A stretch of DNA of 64,000 nucleotides from Pseudomonadota bacterium (GCA_023398955.1 JAEWRL010000187.1:15479-79478), one strand, 5' to 3'; numbered from the stretch's first letter, positions 15,904 to 25,326 are shown. The notes: a model not told the origin generated them from the letters alone. Program-made: numbers and translations.

Positions 15904-16781
15904 CGGCGCTGCGGGCCCGCATCCCCCTTCTTTTCGCTACCGCGCTGCTGCTCCTCGCCTGGCCAGTGCTCTGCGGCGCCCAGAGCCGGGAGAACATGCG
16001 GAAGCTCTCCGCCGAGGCTCTCTTCGACCAGGGCCTTCGGCTGATGGATGCTGGTGATTTCGCCGCTGCGTGCCCCAAGCTCGACGAAAGTCAGCGCTTG
16101 GACCCCGGCATTGGCACATTGCTCTACTTGGGGGAGTGCTACATGTCCCTCGGAAAGACGGCTAGCGCTTGGATGAGCTTCCGCGAAGCCGCGTTCCAAG
16201 CACGTCGGTCCGGCGAGACGGAGCGCGAAGCCACCGCCGTTCGCCACGCTGACGAACTGCGACAGCGGCTCAGCTTCCTCGTGATCGAGCTCGATGAGCC
16301 ACCGACCGGAACCCGAATCGAGCTCGACGGACAAGAGCTCAGCATGCACCTACTTGATACGCCCTTTCCTGTCGACCCCGGCGACCACACGCTCGTGGTC
16401 TCGGCGCCCGGCCGGCACCCTTGGCGCCAGTCGCTCGGCGTGAAGCCCGACGCGGCAAGTCAACGAGTCCGCGTGCCCCGCCTGCCTGTGGCGCCCCACC
16501 CCGCCGCGCCGCGCCCCCCTGAGCTTGAGCCGCCACGCTCGGGGAGCTGGCACACGGTTGGGTGGATCGCTGTCGGCACGGGCGCCGTGGCGCTCGGAGG
16601 CGCTGCCCTACTCTTCGCGGCAGACGCTCACGACGCCACCGGTCCTGTCGTGCTGGCGGCGCTCGGGACCGTCTCCGTTGGCTCGGGTCTCGTGCTCGTA
16701 ACGCGCTCCGCCAACGACGCGGCAGGAGGTCCCCTGCAAGGACCTACGACAGCAATGGTACTGTATCGTGGGGAGTTCTGA
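15900..16781 (+). CDS. Exported TPR/PEGA-like protein paired with kinase
   Basis: A 293-residue protein from a GTG that overlaps the kinase stop. Signal peptide (LLFATALLLLAWPVLCGA), then TPR-like helices (AEALFDQGLRLMDAGDFAAACPKLDESQRLDPG; LLYLGECYMSLGKTASAWMSFREA), a PEGA-like beta segment (GTRIELDGQEL...VDPGDHTLVVSAPG) and a C-terminal hydrophobic pair (WIAVGTGAVALGGAALLFA; VVLAALGTVSVGSGLVLV). This architecture is common next to myxobacterial Ser/Thr kinases. It probably binds cell-envelope components; no enzymatic motif. Confidence 0.78.
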   Translation: MTALRARIPLLFATALLLLAWPVLCGAQSRENMRKLSAEALFDQGLRLMDAGDFAAACPKLDESQRLDPGIGTLLYLGECYMSLGKTASAWMSFREAAFQARRSGETEREATAVRHADELRQRLSFLVIELDEPPTGTRIELDGQELSMHLLDTPFPVDPGDHTLVVSAPGRHPWRQSLGVKPDAASQRVRVPRLPVAPHPAAPRPPELEPPRSGSWHTVGWIAVGTGAVALGGAALLFAADAHDATGPVVLAALGTVSVGSGLVLVTRSANDAAGGPLQGPTTAMVLYRGEF

Positions 16782-16795
16782 GGCAAACTTGGGCG

Positions 16796-17209
16796 TTACG
16801 CGGCGCGAATCCCCTTGCGCTTGAGCATCTCCACCAGCGTGGTCCTGTTGAGTCCGAGAAGCTTCGCCGCCTGATTCTTGTTCCAGCGCGTGCGCTCGAG
16901 TGCCTGTCGAATCAGGTTGTTCTCGAAAGCGTCGACCGCGCTGCGGAGATCGATGCCCCCCGGCGGCAGCAACGTGCCAGCCGACGCTCGCCCCTCACCC
17001 GTTTGGAATATGCCCGATGGGGTCATCGGAGAGTTCGCCGTCGCAGACTCCATCACCATGTCTCGGAGCTCATCCTCTGGCGGCTCGATATCCTCGCGGG
17101 TGCGATCCCGTGCCACGGGATGGGCCCCCGACGGCCTATCGCTCTCATTGAAGTCGAGGCGTTGCTCTGCGCCCCCCCGCATCCATTCCCCAGAACCTAT
17201 TGATGCCAT
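16796..17209 (-). CDS. Fis-type helix-turn-helix DNA-binding protein
   Basis: A 137-residue protein with a variable, charged N-terminus and a C-terminal Fis/NtrC-type DNA-binding helix-turn-helix at about 94-137 (FENNLIRQALERTRWNKNQAAKLLGLNRTTLVEMLKRKG). It lacks the AAA+ sigma-54-interacting and receiver domains seen in NtrC-like activators. The start is supported by GAGGAG about 9 bp ahead of the ATG. It lies convergent with the kinase partner gene. A sigma-54-like promoter element is present upstream (17340-17355), so the gene may itself be under sigma-54 control. Confidence 0.82.
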   Translation of the reverse strand: MASIGSGEWMRGGAEQRLDFNESDRPSGAHPVARDRTREDIEPPEDELRDMVMESATANSPMTPSGIFQTGEGRASAGTLLPPGGIDLRSAVDAFENNLIRQALERTRWNKNQAAKLLGLNRTTLVEMLKRKGIRAA

Positions 17210-17574
17210 CGCCGCGCTCTCCTCGTGGAGTTCCCAGTGCCTGCCCCCAGGCTCCTATGGCTAACGCACGCCATTGTGCGCCACCGGACATGCGGAAGCA
17301 GTCCCGCCCTCGAGATTCGCCCGCATTCAGCCGAAAAGAAGCACTCTTTGTGCCACTATGGGGTACGCCCACTGACCGAGCATCAAAACAGCCACTTGCG
17401 GACAGAGAGCGCACAGACGCAGAACTGGGGGCAGGTCGCGGCATACCCACCTACCGCCATCACGTTGGCGCATTTCCCGCAACTTTGAAAGGTTACTCTT
17501 CTCGTGCCAACTACCCATGGGTAAACGGAAACCCACATGGCGGCCCCCCAACCGGCCCCCAAACGGCTACCCGC
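17210..17574. other. Intergenic region upstream of the Fis-type gene
   Basis: 365 bp between the start of the Fis-type gene and the end of the downstream lipoprotein gene, both on the minus strand. It has a good Shine-Dalgarno next to the Fis-type start and the sigma-54-like element described separately. No convincing ORF, RNA or terminator seen otherwise. Confidence 0.5.
17340..17355 (-). promoter_or_regulatory. Sigma-54-like -24/-12 promoter element
   Basis: On the minus strand the bases read TGGCACAAAGAGTGCT. Compared with the consensus TGGCAC-N5-TTGCW, only the first T of the -12 block differs, and the GG and GC doublets have correct spacing. It points toward the Fis-type gene, giving a leader of roughly 120 nt. 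Found by eye; a chance match is possible in 64 kb. Confidence 0.5.
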
Positions 17575-18207
17575 TCAAGTCCCTGGCTGACGCTGGTAGT
17601 GGATCTGGATGTCAATGCCCTGCGACCTATCCACCAATGTCAGGGTATCACCCCTCACACAGTAGGGCACGTCTTCACCGTCAGCGCCCAACAGACGCTG
17701 CGTGCTCGAATCGAAGAGTACCTGGCTCGGCCCGTGCGAGACCCCAGAGCGACAGTAGCAGACCGTGCTACCCGAACAGTCCGCGGGTGCAATCCACCCG
17801 TTGCTCTCGAGACGGCTCGCAAACTGCTTGCAAATCTCGGGAGAAACATCGGAGCCCTCGAGCGCGAGAGAGCATCCATTCGTTAATTCGAGCTCCGTCG
17901 TGGTGAGATAGGAGACGGTCCCGACGCTCGCTGACGCCCCGGTGGCGAAGTCGAGGCTAGAAGTGACATGGTCGTAGACGACTGAGAGGTACAGCGCCCG
18001 GCATTCGGCAACGCTCTGCGCGTTGTTGCTTTGCTGCGCCGCATCACCGTCCGCACAGAAGCTGACCGCGTTCCAGCGACCTGTAAGGGTTCCACCGCAG
18101 GGGGAGAAGCTAGGACACGTTCCGCGCCCTCGGGGACTGCTGCAGGTAGCGAGCACCATCAGACTCAGAACACCGGCTCCCCTAAGGCAAACACGCTTCA
18201 TCGCCAT
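17575..18207 (-). CDS. Hypothetical lipoprotein, Cys-rich
   Basis: About 210 aa from the ATG at 18207 (an in-frame TTG at 18240 would extend it by 11). The signal peptide MAMKRVCLRGAGVLSLMVLATC ends in a possible lipobox (VLATC). The mature part contains several cysteines (CPSFSPC, CADGD, CRALY, NGCSL, EICKQF, DCSGSTVCYCRSG), suggesting disulfide bonds, and beta-rich segments such as YLTTTELELTNGC and SQVLFDSSTQRLLGADG. I do not recognise the family. Divergent from the kinase gene at 18789. Confidence 0.65.
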   Translation of the reverse strand: MAMKRVCLRGAGVLSLMVLATCSSPRGRGTCPSFSPCGGTLTGRWNAVSFCADGDAAQQSNNAQSVAECRALYLSVVYDHVTSSLDFATGASASVGTVSYLTTTELELTNGCSLALEGSDVSPEICKQFASRLESNGWIAPADCSGSTVCYCRSGVSHGPSQVLFDSSTQRLLGADGEDVPYCVRGDTLTLVDRSQGIDIQIHYQRQPGT

Positions 18208-18788
18208 GAGATACGTCTTATTGTCGCCCTGCCTCCACAATGCAATGCACTTCTACAGGATTTTACGGGTTCCAACCGCTCTCGGCAGAATGCTGCACCC
18301 TCGTGGTTCGGTGCCGCAAGGCCATCTCGGAGACACCGCTTCATCCCTCGGGTCGTCACAGCATGGCCGTCAGTGGAGCGCGCGCGACGTTCGCTAGAAC
18401 ACTCGGTCACAGTTCACCCGATGCCATCGGGCGGTCTTCGGAGCTTGTCCGGCGGTCTTCCTTTCGACTCGTCTGCCGTGCGAACGAAAACCGGAGCGTC
18501 CCCTTCGACCCTTGGCGGCGCGCGTCACACGCTGGGCTCGCCATGGCGCGCGTAGCTTTCTGGCGCGGCCATCAGGCCGCCACGCAATGCGGCGTATTGA
18601 CCGGCCGCGCTGCCCCAATGCCACCTAACCCGACGTGGCCCCCCGGACCCGCGCGTAGTACGGTGTGGCGAGGCGCAAAGTCAGTTACCCCGGGCGCCGA
18701 ACCGTTCCTTGGGGGACTCGTACGGGGAGGCCCCAGCGCGCCGCTCGTCAGGCTGGAACCTCAGTGCGCGCCACGACTCCACAAAGAC
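18208..18788. other. Divergent intergenic region between lipoprotein and kinase genes
   Basis: 581 bp between divergent genes. The kinase frame stays open through it back to 18240, but the translated text has no kinase-family similarity and looks like random high-GC coding potential. It presumably holds the promoters of both genes; none was firmly identified. Confidence 0.45.
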
Positions 18789-20354
18789 ATGAACCCCGCC
18801 GGTCACGACGACCCCAGAGCCCAACCCTTTGAGGTGGGAGCATCCGACTCCCGCACGGGCACCGTCAGCGACGGTACCCGCTTGGCGCGGAGCCGCAGCG
18901 ACGCCGCTGGAGCCTTGGTTGGCAGAGTCCTACGCGGTACCTACCGCATCGTGAGCCTCGTCGACGAGGGAGGCATGGGTAGCGTCTACGCGGCGGAGCA
19001 CGTGCGCCTGCATCGCCAGGTCGCCGTGAAGGTACTGGCCCGACACCTCGCACGAGACGCCAATGCGCTCACCCGGTTCCAGCGCGAAGCCGAGATCGTG
19101 AGCCAGCTCCACCACCCGCACGTGGTTCACATACTCGACTTCGACACGACCGAAGCGGGCGAGCCCTACATCGTCATGGAGTTCCTGCGCGGTGAGCCGC
19201 TCTCCCAACGTCTCAAGCGGGAGGGCGCACTGGCGCCGCAGGTAGCCGCGTCCATCGTATCCCAGGTCGCGTCGGGACTACAGACGGCGCATCAGGCGAG
19301 CATCGTCCACAGGGATTTGAAACCGGACAACATCTACCTTCTCGCGATGGAGGACGACAGCACGTTCGTCAAGCTGCTCGACTTCGGCATCAGCAAGTCG
19401 CTGAGCGCGCAAGGGACACGGGTCACCCAGGAGTTCGACGTCCTTGGAACGCCAGAGTACATGGCTCCCGAACAGGCAACGGGTCGAACCGCCACCGTCA
19501 CGCACCACGCCGACCAGTTCTCCCTCGCGGCCATTGCGTATGAGATGCTCACCGGGACAGCTCCGTTCTCAGGAGAGAGCGTGATGGCCATCCTGCAACG
19601 GATCATCCATCACCATCCTGTAGCAGCACATTCGCTCGCTGAAGGGGTTCCCCCCGCCGTTTCGTCGGTGCTCGGTCGAGCACTCGCGAAGCGCCCCGCC
19701 GAACGTTACGGGAGCGCGTGCGAGTTTGCCAGCGCCATCGCCGAGGCCGTTGGGTTGGAACCTCTGGGTACGCACTCGCTCCGACCTCGCGCGTCGCTCC
19801 CCCCTGGCTCCGCCGCACGCACACTCTCTTCCCCCACGTCAGGGAGCACCAAGGACGCCACCCCCGAGCACGGTTCATGCCGCGTCGAGGCGGAGCGGCT
19901 GCCACTGAGCGGGAACGAGGGTCGAGAACTGCTGATGACGGAGCTCGAGAGTACGCGCCGAGCCCTCGCGTTCGGAGAGCAGCTCAATGCATACCGGCAT
20001 GCGCAGCGCTGCCTCGCCGTGGCCGACACTCTGGCTGCTGACGTCTCCCGAGAGGCCCTGGCCGACGCTCTCCCGCTGCTCGAAACGGTACTGCTCGCTC
20101 AGCTCGGCGGGCCGAGACAGCGAGTACGCGCCCTCGGTACGCCGGAGGTGTCCGACACGCGAGTCACCCCCGAACACGTCTATCTGCTGTCCCGCCTGGA
20201 TGGCACGCCAAGCATCGACGAGGTCTTGGACCTCTCTCCCCTTGCGAGGGTCGACACGCTCAGGTGCCTGCTCGCCTTCCGCGACCAAGGGCTGCTCGAG
20301 CTAACCAGATCCAGTTCGTCTGAGAATGCCCCTGCTGTCATCCGCCGCCCCTGA
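18789..20354 (+). CDS. Ser/Thr protein kinase, cytoplasmic
   Basis: Hanks-type kinase of 521 aa from the ATG at 18789 (MNPAGHDD). Kinase domain about 50-310: VDEGGMGSVYAAEH, VAVKVL, HRDLKPDNIYLL, DFGISKS and GTPEYMAPEQATG are all intact. No transmembrane helix is seen. The C-terminal 60 residues (VYLLSRLDGTPSIDEVLDLSPLARVDTLRCLLAFRDQGLLEL) match a small helical module often found at the end of myxobacterial regulators. The ORF is open back to 18240, but that extension is not kinase-like. Confidence 0.88.
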   Translation: MNPAGHDDPRAQPFEVGASDSRTGTVSDGTRLARSRSDAAGALVGRVLRGTYRIVSLVDEGGMGSVYAAEHVRLHRQVAVKVLARHLARDANALTRFQREAEIVSQLHHPHVVHILDFDTTEAGEPYIVMEFLRGEPLSQRLKREGALAPQVAASIVSQVASGLQTAHQASIVHRDLKPDNIYLLAMEDDSTFVKLLDFGISKSLSAQGTRVTQEFDVLGTPEYMAPEQATGRTATVTHHADQFSLAAIAYEMLTGTAPFSGESVMAILQRIIHHHPVAAHSLAEGVPPAVSSVLGRALAKRPAERYGSACEFASAIAEAVGLEPLGTHSLRPRASLPPGSAARTLSSPTSGSTKDATPEHGSCRVEAERLPLSGNEGRELLMTELESTRRALAFGEQLNAYRHAQRCLAVADTLAADVSREALADALPLLETVLLAQLGGPRQRVRALGTPEVSDTRVTPEHVYLLSRLDGTPSIDEVLDLSPLARVDTLRCLLAFRDQGLLELTRSSSSENAPAVIRRP

Positions 20355-20461
20355 CCTCAGTGAATCCCGGTCACGGTAAGGCGAGGACGCGCGCGGCAAG
20401 GCTCGTGCTGCTGCCTGCACAATCGCCATTGGTGAGGACCAATGGAGTAATGAGCCGCCGC

Positions 20462-21487
20462 TCAGTGCCGTGACATGCCGAGCATGTCGCGCTGGCCGGG
20501 GTAGTCGCACAAGGGATCGGCGGCGAGGAGCTTGCCCGTCCTCGCATACGCGCGCGCCCGTGAGCCTCCGCAGAGCGAACGGTACTCGCACGTGCGGCAG
20601 GTCCCCTCGAAGAGTTCAGTGTCCCGCAGGGTGCGGAAAGTCGGGTGAAATCGATAGACCTCGAGAGGGTCGTCACGCCGAATGGAGCCACAGGTGATTC
20701 GAAGCGACTCGCTGGGCAGAATCTGACCTTCGTCATCGATGCAGAGGAGCCCGCGCCCGTCATTCAGCGCCGGCCTCAACGCCGTAGCGCGAGCGATCTG
20801 CCCGGGGGTCCGGGACAGCTGGCGCGTGATCCTTCTGAAGTGCGGAGCATTGCATGTATCGATCGTCACATGGGTACGTTCCGCGCGTTCCGCCAGGATG
20901 GCGAGCAACTGCTCTGCCGCCCGAGCGCTCAACCTGGTTTCGTCGAAATCGACGGGAAACCGCAGCGTCCAAGCGGCCGCACCAAATTCTTCGACCAGCT
21001 CCAGCACTCGCGGCGCCTCGTCGATGGGCTGATCTGTCCAAGGAGTCTCGACATGGACCAGCGTCCCCACCGCCGAGGTGGCCGCGACCAGCTCTCGGAC
21101 CTTGCTGAAGCTGCCTGGCGAAGCGCGCCTCTTGTCGTTGAGTTCTGCAGCCACGGAAGCAACAGTCACTACGAGGCGGTGCAGACCGACATGGGAGAAC
21201 GCCGCCACGTCCTCGGGACTGAGCCAGCGCTCGTCCAGGACTCTGAGGTGAGTGCGCATGCCCCTGGCGACCGTATGCGCGAGGACGGCCTCGACGCAAG
21301 GCACCGCGGCTTTGGCTTTGACGGACAGCCAGAGGTCGCGCGTGCCCCCATACGCGAGCCCATCGACTCCCAGAAGGGCCAGCCCGAGAGCGGTCGGAGC
21401 GTTCCGCCCGAGCTCCAGCGTTACGAGCGCTGGATGGTCCCGAAGCGGATAGCGGGTCGCCCCAAGTGTCGTCGCTGGCCGCTCCAT
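20462..21487 (-). CDS. SPASM-type radical SAM-like protein lacking the CxxxCxxC cluster motif
   Basis: A 341-residue protein whose C-terminus (GTCRTCEYRSLCGGSRARAYARTGKLLAADPLCDYPGQ) is close to the auxiliary-cluster region of heme-pathway radical SAM enzymes (NirJ/AhbC/AhbD type). At the point where those enzymes have T-R-x-C-x3-C-x2-C, this protein reads LVTLELGRNAPTALGLALLG (21376-21435), so no cluster-binding cysteine is present. One SPASM Cys is also replaced (CGGS instead of CGGC). The open frame continues upstream of the ATG for about 23 codons without ATG or GTG. It is probably a non-catalytic or repurposed derivative; not a frameshift, since the frame is intact. Confidence 0.75.
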   Translation of the reverse strand: MERPATTLGATRYPLRDHPALVTLELGRNAPTALGLALLGVDGLAYGGTRDLWLSVKAKAAVPCVEAVLAHTVARGMRTHLRVLDERWLSPEDVAAFSHVGLHRLVVTVASVAAELNDKRRASPGSFSKVRELVAATSAVGTLVHVETPWTDQPIDEAPRVLELVEEFGAAAWTLRFPVDFDETRLSARAAEQLLAILAERAERTHVTIDTCNAPHFRRITRQLSRTPGQIARATALRPALNDGRGLLCIDDEGQILPSESLRITCGSIRRDDPLEVYRFHPTFRTLRDTELFEGTCRTCEYRSLCGGSRARAYARTGKLLAADPLCDYPGQRDMLGMSRH

Positions 21488-21733
21488 CGTGGCCCCGCGG
21501 GTAGCAACTCGCGTGCCGTAGTCGAGCGAAGCCCCGACCGCGCGGCGGAACTCCAGCTATTCTCGGCATTTTCACGACATCGCTGTGGCTTACGACAAAC
21601 TTGGGGACCCACGCTGCGACCGATCCTGCGCACATCTTGCGCCAATGTGCATCATCGCCGCAGGAGATTCCGCAAAGACCAACAATGCCACCGCGGAGAG
21701 CGCTGTCGAGGGAGCGCATGGACAGCGCTTCCC

Positions 21734-23899
21734 CTATACGCGCTCTACCCCGACGACACCCTCGACCTTACCCAATTCCTTCATGACCGTCTTCAGCTGC
21801 TTCAGCTCCTGGACGTGGAACGTGAAGATGTTGCACGCTCGACCGTCGTCACTGGCGCGACAGTTGGCTTCACTGATGTTCAGCTGCTGCGCGCTGAAGA
21901 TCTGACTCACTATCGCCAAGATCCCCGGAGTGTTGTTGGTCGTCACCTTGATCTGGACTGGCCTGTTGATCTTGGCCTTCGCGTCCCAACTCACCTCGAT
22001 ACGCCGCTCTGGGTCGGTGTCGAATGCCTTCACGCACTGGCGGCGATGTATGGTGACCCCGCGCCCCCGCGTGATGAACCCGATGATAGCGTCGCCTGGG
22101 AGCGGATTACAGCACTTGGCATAGCGTACGAGCACTTCGTCGATGCCGTTCACGCGAATACCCCCGTGATCGCGACCGGTCACCTTACGCACGAGCTGTT
22201 CGAGCCGCCCCGTACGCAAGCTGGCAGGCGCCTCTTCCGTGCCCGGGAGCCCCTTCGGGCCCCTGACGGTATGCACGACGTCTTCAGCGGTGATCCGCCC
22301 GAACCCAATGGCGAGGAGCAACTCGTCTACCGAACCCACCTTGTGGGCCTCGAGCACGCGGCGCAGCTCCGCTTCGTTCTTCACGAAGCGAGCCAAGCTG
22401 ATACCCGCCGACCGCATCTCCGACTCCAGCAGCTCCCGACCCAGGTTGATGCTCTTCTGGCGCTGCTCCGCGCGCAGATAGCTGCGAATGCGCGTCCTAG
22501 CGCGGGTGGTGGCGACGAAATCCAGCCACTCCTTGTTGGGCTGCTGCGAGGGCGACGTCATGACCTCCACGACGTCGCCGTTGCGAAGCTTGTATCGCAA
22601 AGGGACTATCTGTCCGTTCGCTCGAGCTCCAGAGCAGTGGTTGCCCACCTCACTGTGAATCGCGTACGCAAAGTCGATGGGCGTCGCCCCACGGGGGAAC
22701 ACGCGAACGTCACCCTTGGGCGTGAAGATGTACACCTCGTCAGGGAACAGATCGATCTTCACGCTCTCTACGAACTCCACCGGATCCTTCAGGTTCTGCT
22801 GGTAGTCCGCGAGTTCCCGCAACCAGCCGAAACGCTCCGCGTCCTTCGGATCTACCCCGCCTGAGATACGCTCCTTGTACTTCCAATGGGCGGCCACTCC
22901 GTGCTCCGCAACCCGATGCATCTCATGGGTGCGGATCTGGATTTCGATGCGCTGGCGCCCGGGCCCCACCAGTGCCGTGTGGAGCGACTGGTACATGTTG
23001 GGCTTCGGCAGTGCAACGTAGTCTCGGAACCTTCCTGGGATTGGGGTCCAGCGCGAGTGCATGACCCCGAGGACGGCGTAACAGTCCGCTACTGAGTCCA
23101 CGCAGATTCGGAAGGCGATGATGTCGTACACCTGCTCGAAGTCGCACTGCTGCTCCTTCATTTTTCGGTGTATCGAGAAGAGGTGCTTCGCGCGACCGGT
23201 CACCTCGGCTACGAAGCCGTGTTCTGCCAGTACGCCTGAGATTGTCCGGCAAACGGACTCGATGTAGCGCTCCCGCTCCTTGTGGGTACTTGCAACACGA
23301 GAAGCGAGGAACTGATGAGCCTCCGGTTCCAAATACTGGAAGCTGAGATCCTCCAGTTCACTCTTGAGAGCCTGGATGCCGAGCCTATTGGCTAGGGGTG
23401 CGTATATGTCCAAGGTCTCACGCGCGATCCGCTCCTGAGAATCCGGGCTCATGAACTGGAGGGTCCGCATGTTGTCGATGCGGTCGCATAGCTTGATGAG
23501 GAGGACCCGTAGATCCTTCGCCATGGCGACGACCATCTTGCGAAAGTTCTCGGCCTGGCGATCCTCACGCGAGGTGAAATTGATCTGACCAAGCTTCGTG
23601 ACGCCGTCGACCAGGCTGGCGACCTCCGTCCCGAAGTCCCGCTCGATGTCGTCGGTCGTCGCGAGAGTATCTTCGACGACGTCGTGAAGGAGCCCCGCAC
23701 AGACGCTTGCCGCATCGAGCTTCAGCTCGGCGATGACACCGGCCACCCGTGCCGGGTGCACGAAGTAGGGTTCGCCGCTCTTGCGCGTCTGCTCGCGGTG
23801 AGCCCACTCGGAGTAGTGCCAGGCCCGCCGGATGAGCTCAAGATCGGCCCGGGGGTGGTACCGCTGTACACGGTCGACAAGCTCAGCCAAAGACTGCAC
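21734..23899 (-). CDS. relA: Bifunctional (p)ppGpp synthetase/hydrolase, Rel/SpoT family
   Basis: Stringent-response enzyme, about 721 aa from a GTG at 23899 (alternative TTG at 23923; the open frame extends to 24181 but overlaps the divergent hemW). The N-terminal HD hydrolase domain is intact (YFVHPARVAGVIAELKLD, GLLHDVVEDT). The synthetase domain has RFRDYVALPKPNMYQSLHT and EIQIRTHEMHRVAEHGVAAHW. The TGS domain (VYIFTPKGDVRVFPRGATPIDFAYAIHSEVG) and the C-terminal ACT domain follow. With both catalytic centres conserved it should both make and degrade (p)ppGpp. It is divergent from hemW with only a short gap, so their promoters overlap. Confidence 0.93.
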   Translation of the reverse strand: MQSLAELVDRVQRYHPRADLELIRRAWHYSEWAHREQTRKSGEPYFVHPARVAGVIAELKLDAASVCAGLLHDVVEDTLATTDDIERDFGTEVASLVDGVTKLGQINFTSREDRQAENFRKMVVAMAKDLRVLLIKLCDRIDNMRTLQFMSPDSQERIARETLDIYAPLANRLGIQALKSELEDLSFQYLEPEAHQFLASRVASTHKERERYIESVCRTISGVLAEHGFVAEVTGRAKHLFSIHRKMKEQQCDFEQVYDIIAFRICVDSVADCYAVLGVMHSRWTPIPGRFRDYVALPKPNMYQSLHTALVGPGRQRIEIQIRTHEMHRVAEHGVAAHWKYKERISGGVDPKDAERFGWLRELADYQQNLKDPVEFVESVKIDLFPDEVYIFTPKGDVRVFPRGATPIDFAYAIHSEVGNHCSGARANGQIVPLRYKLRNGDVVEVMTSPSQQPNKEWLDFVATTRARTRIRSYLRAEQRQKSINLGRELLESEMRSAGISLARFVKNEAELRRVLEAHKVGSVDELLLAIGFGRITAEDVVHTVRGPKGLPGTEEAPASLRTGRLEQLVRKVTGRDHGGIRVNGIDEVLVRYAKCCNPLPGDAIIGFITRGRGVTIHRRQCVKAFDTDPERRIEVSWDAKAKINRPVQIKVTTNNTPGILAIVSQIFSAQQLNISEANCRASDDGRACNIFTFHVQELKQLKTVMKELGKVEGVVGVERV

Positions 23900-23958
23900 G
23901 GTTCTGTTCGGTGCGGCGGTCAATGGATGGGGCCGCCCAGGGAAGCTAACACCGACCC

Positions 23959-25326
23959 ATGACGCTCGCAAAGCCCCGAAATCTCCAGCCCATCGCGGAC
24001 ACAACGGGGGCACGCCCCGCGTGGGCGTCACCGCCCCCTCGCCCTGACGGACCAGACGACGATCCGAACCGCAGCGCCAGGTCCAAGGGCGAACACCCGG
24101 CCACTCCCGATACCCCGACGGGCGGCTCGAGCGCGGTCTCGGGCGCTCCGCAGCGACTGGGCGTGTACATCCACTTTCCATGGTGCCGGACCAAATGTCC
24201 GTACTGCGACTTCCTTAGCGTTCCCACCGATGACGTCCCCAGCCGGGACTACGCCGACGCGGTCATCTGTGAACTCGAACGGCGGGCAGCACTCCTCGGA
24301 CACTCTGCGGTCGGTTCTATTTTCGTCGGCGGAGGCACGCCTTCGCTCTGGGAACCCCAGCAGCTGGGCCGAGTCCTGGAAGCAGCGGCCCGACGTCTGG
24401 AGCTCCTTCCCGACTGCGAGATCACGATGGAAGCGAACCCCTCCAGCCTCGACCTTGCCAAAGCTCGAGCATTCCGCGCGGCGGGTGTCAATCGACTCAG
24501 CCTCGGTGTGCAAAGCCTCAGGGACGACGCACTGCGTTTTCTCGGACGGCTGCACACGGGGCAGCAGGCCCGCCGCGCCGTGGAGGCAGCCATTCACTCC
24601 GGCATCCCCCGCGTCTCGGCTGATCTCATCTTTGGGGTTCCCTTCGAGGTCAGCGACGAGGTAGTTGCCGACGCCGCGACCCTCGTCGAGCTCGGGGTCG
24701 AGCACCTGAGCGTGTACTCCCTGACGGTCGAGCCGGGCACCGTGTTCGGAGCACGGGCACGCCAGGGCAGGCTTCCGCTGGCGCTTGACGATGACGTGGC
24801 CGAGTCCTTCGAGAGGATTCGAGGAGCTCTCTTGGGGCGCGGCTTCGACCACTATGAGATCAGCAACTATGCGCGACCAGGGGCTCGCTCCCGACACAAC
24901 CTCGGATACTGGGAGGGGCGACCGTACTTGGGTCTGGGGTGCGCAGCCTGGGGAACGCTCCCGAGCGCGGGGGTGACCTGGCGCTACCGCAACACCCCCT
25001 CACCTGCTCGGTACCTGGCAGGAGCATCCAGTTGGTCAAGAGCCGACCTTGCCGTCTTCGGAACGAACGAGCTCCAGGCCGAGCTCGAGCGGCTGACACC
25101 CGAGACGCTTCTGCTCGAGCGCCTCATGCTGGGGCTTCGCATCAGCGACGGACTCGATATCGACGAAGAAGCCCGGCGGCTCGGCGTCGACGCGTGGAAC
25201 GAGCGTCGCTCTCGAGCCTACGACCGACTGCTGGGGAGGGGTGTGCTCGAACTCGACGGCAAGCGAACCCGCATTGCGCCGCGGCACTGGCTGCTGACGG
25301 ATACTGTTCTGGCAGAGCTGGCCTGA
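23959..25326 (+). CDS. hemW: Radical SAM heme chaperone HemW
   Basis: 455-residue HemW (formerly HemN-like coproporphyrinogen oxidase), a heme-binding radical SAM protein. The characteristic VYIHFPWCRTKCPYCDF holds Cys76, Cys80 and Cys83. Unlike HemN, HemW has an additional Cys in this motif only as here (CxxxCxxC with F after) and lacks HemN's N-terminal CxxxCxxCxC. Other family blocks: VGGGTPSLW, TMEANPSSLD, GVQSLRDDALRFLGR, DLIFGVPFE and YEISNYARPG. The N-terminal 65 residues are Pro/Asp-rich and variable, so the true start may be internal. Confidence 0.92.
   Translation: MTLAKPRNLQPIADTTGARPAWASPPPRPDGPDDDPNRSARSKGEHPATPDTPTGGSSAVSGAPQRLGVYIHFPWCRTKCPYCDFLSVPTDDVPSRDYADAVICELERRAALLGHSAVGSIFVGGGTPSLWEPQQLGRVLEAAARRLELLPDCEITMEANPSSLDLAKARAFRAAGVNRLSLGVQSLRDDALRFLGRLHTGQQARRAVEAAIHSGIPRVSADLIFGVPFEVSDEVVADAATLVELGVEHLSVYSLTVEPGTVFGARARQGRLPLALDDDVAESFERIRGALLGRGFDHYEISNYARPGARSRHNLGYWEGRPYLGLGCAAWGTLPSAGVTWRYRNTPSPARYLAGASSWSRADLAVFGTNELQAELERLTPETLLLERLMLGLRISDGLDIDEEARRLGVDAWNERRSRAYDRLLGRGVLELDGKRTRIAPRHWLLTDTVLAELA

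Noticed and set aside
18240..18788. N-terminal extension of the second kinase (183 codons)
   Set aside because: No kinase-related or other recognisable sequence; ATG at 18789 gives the usual layout.
21627..21642. Second sigma-54-like sequence (minus strand) near the SPASM-like gene
   Set aside because: It keeps GG and GC at the right spacing but has several mismatches elsewhere; too weak to list as a feature.
20645..22864. Very long plus-strand frame (739 codons) opposite the SPASM-like and relA genes
   Set aside because: It is antisense to well-supported genes, its product is compositionally odd, and high GC content at codon position 3 creates such frames by default.
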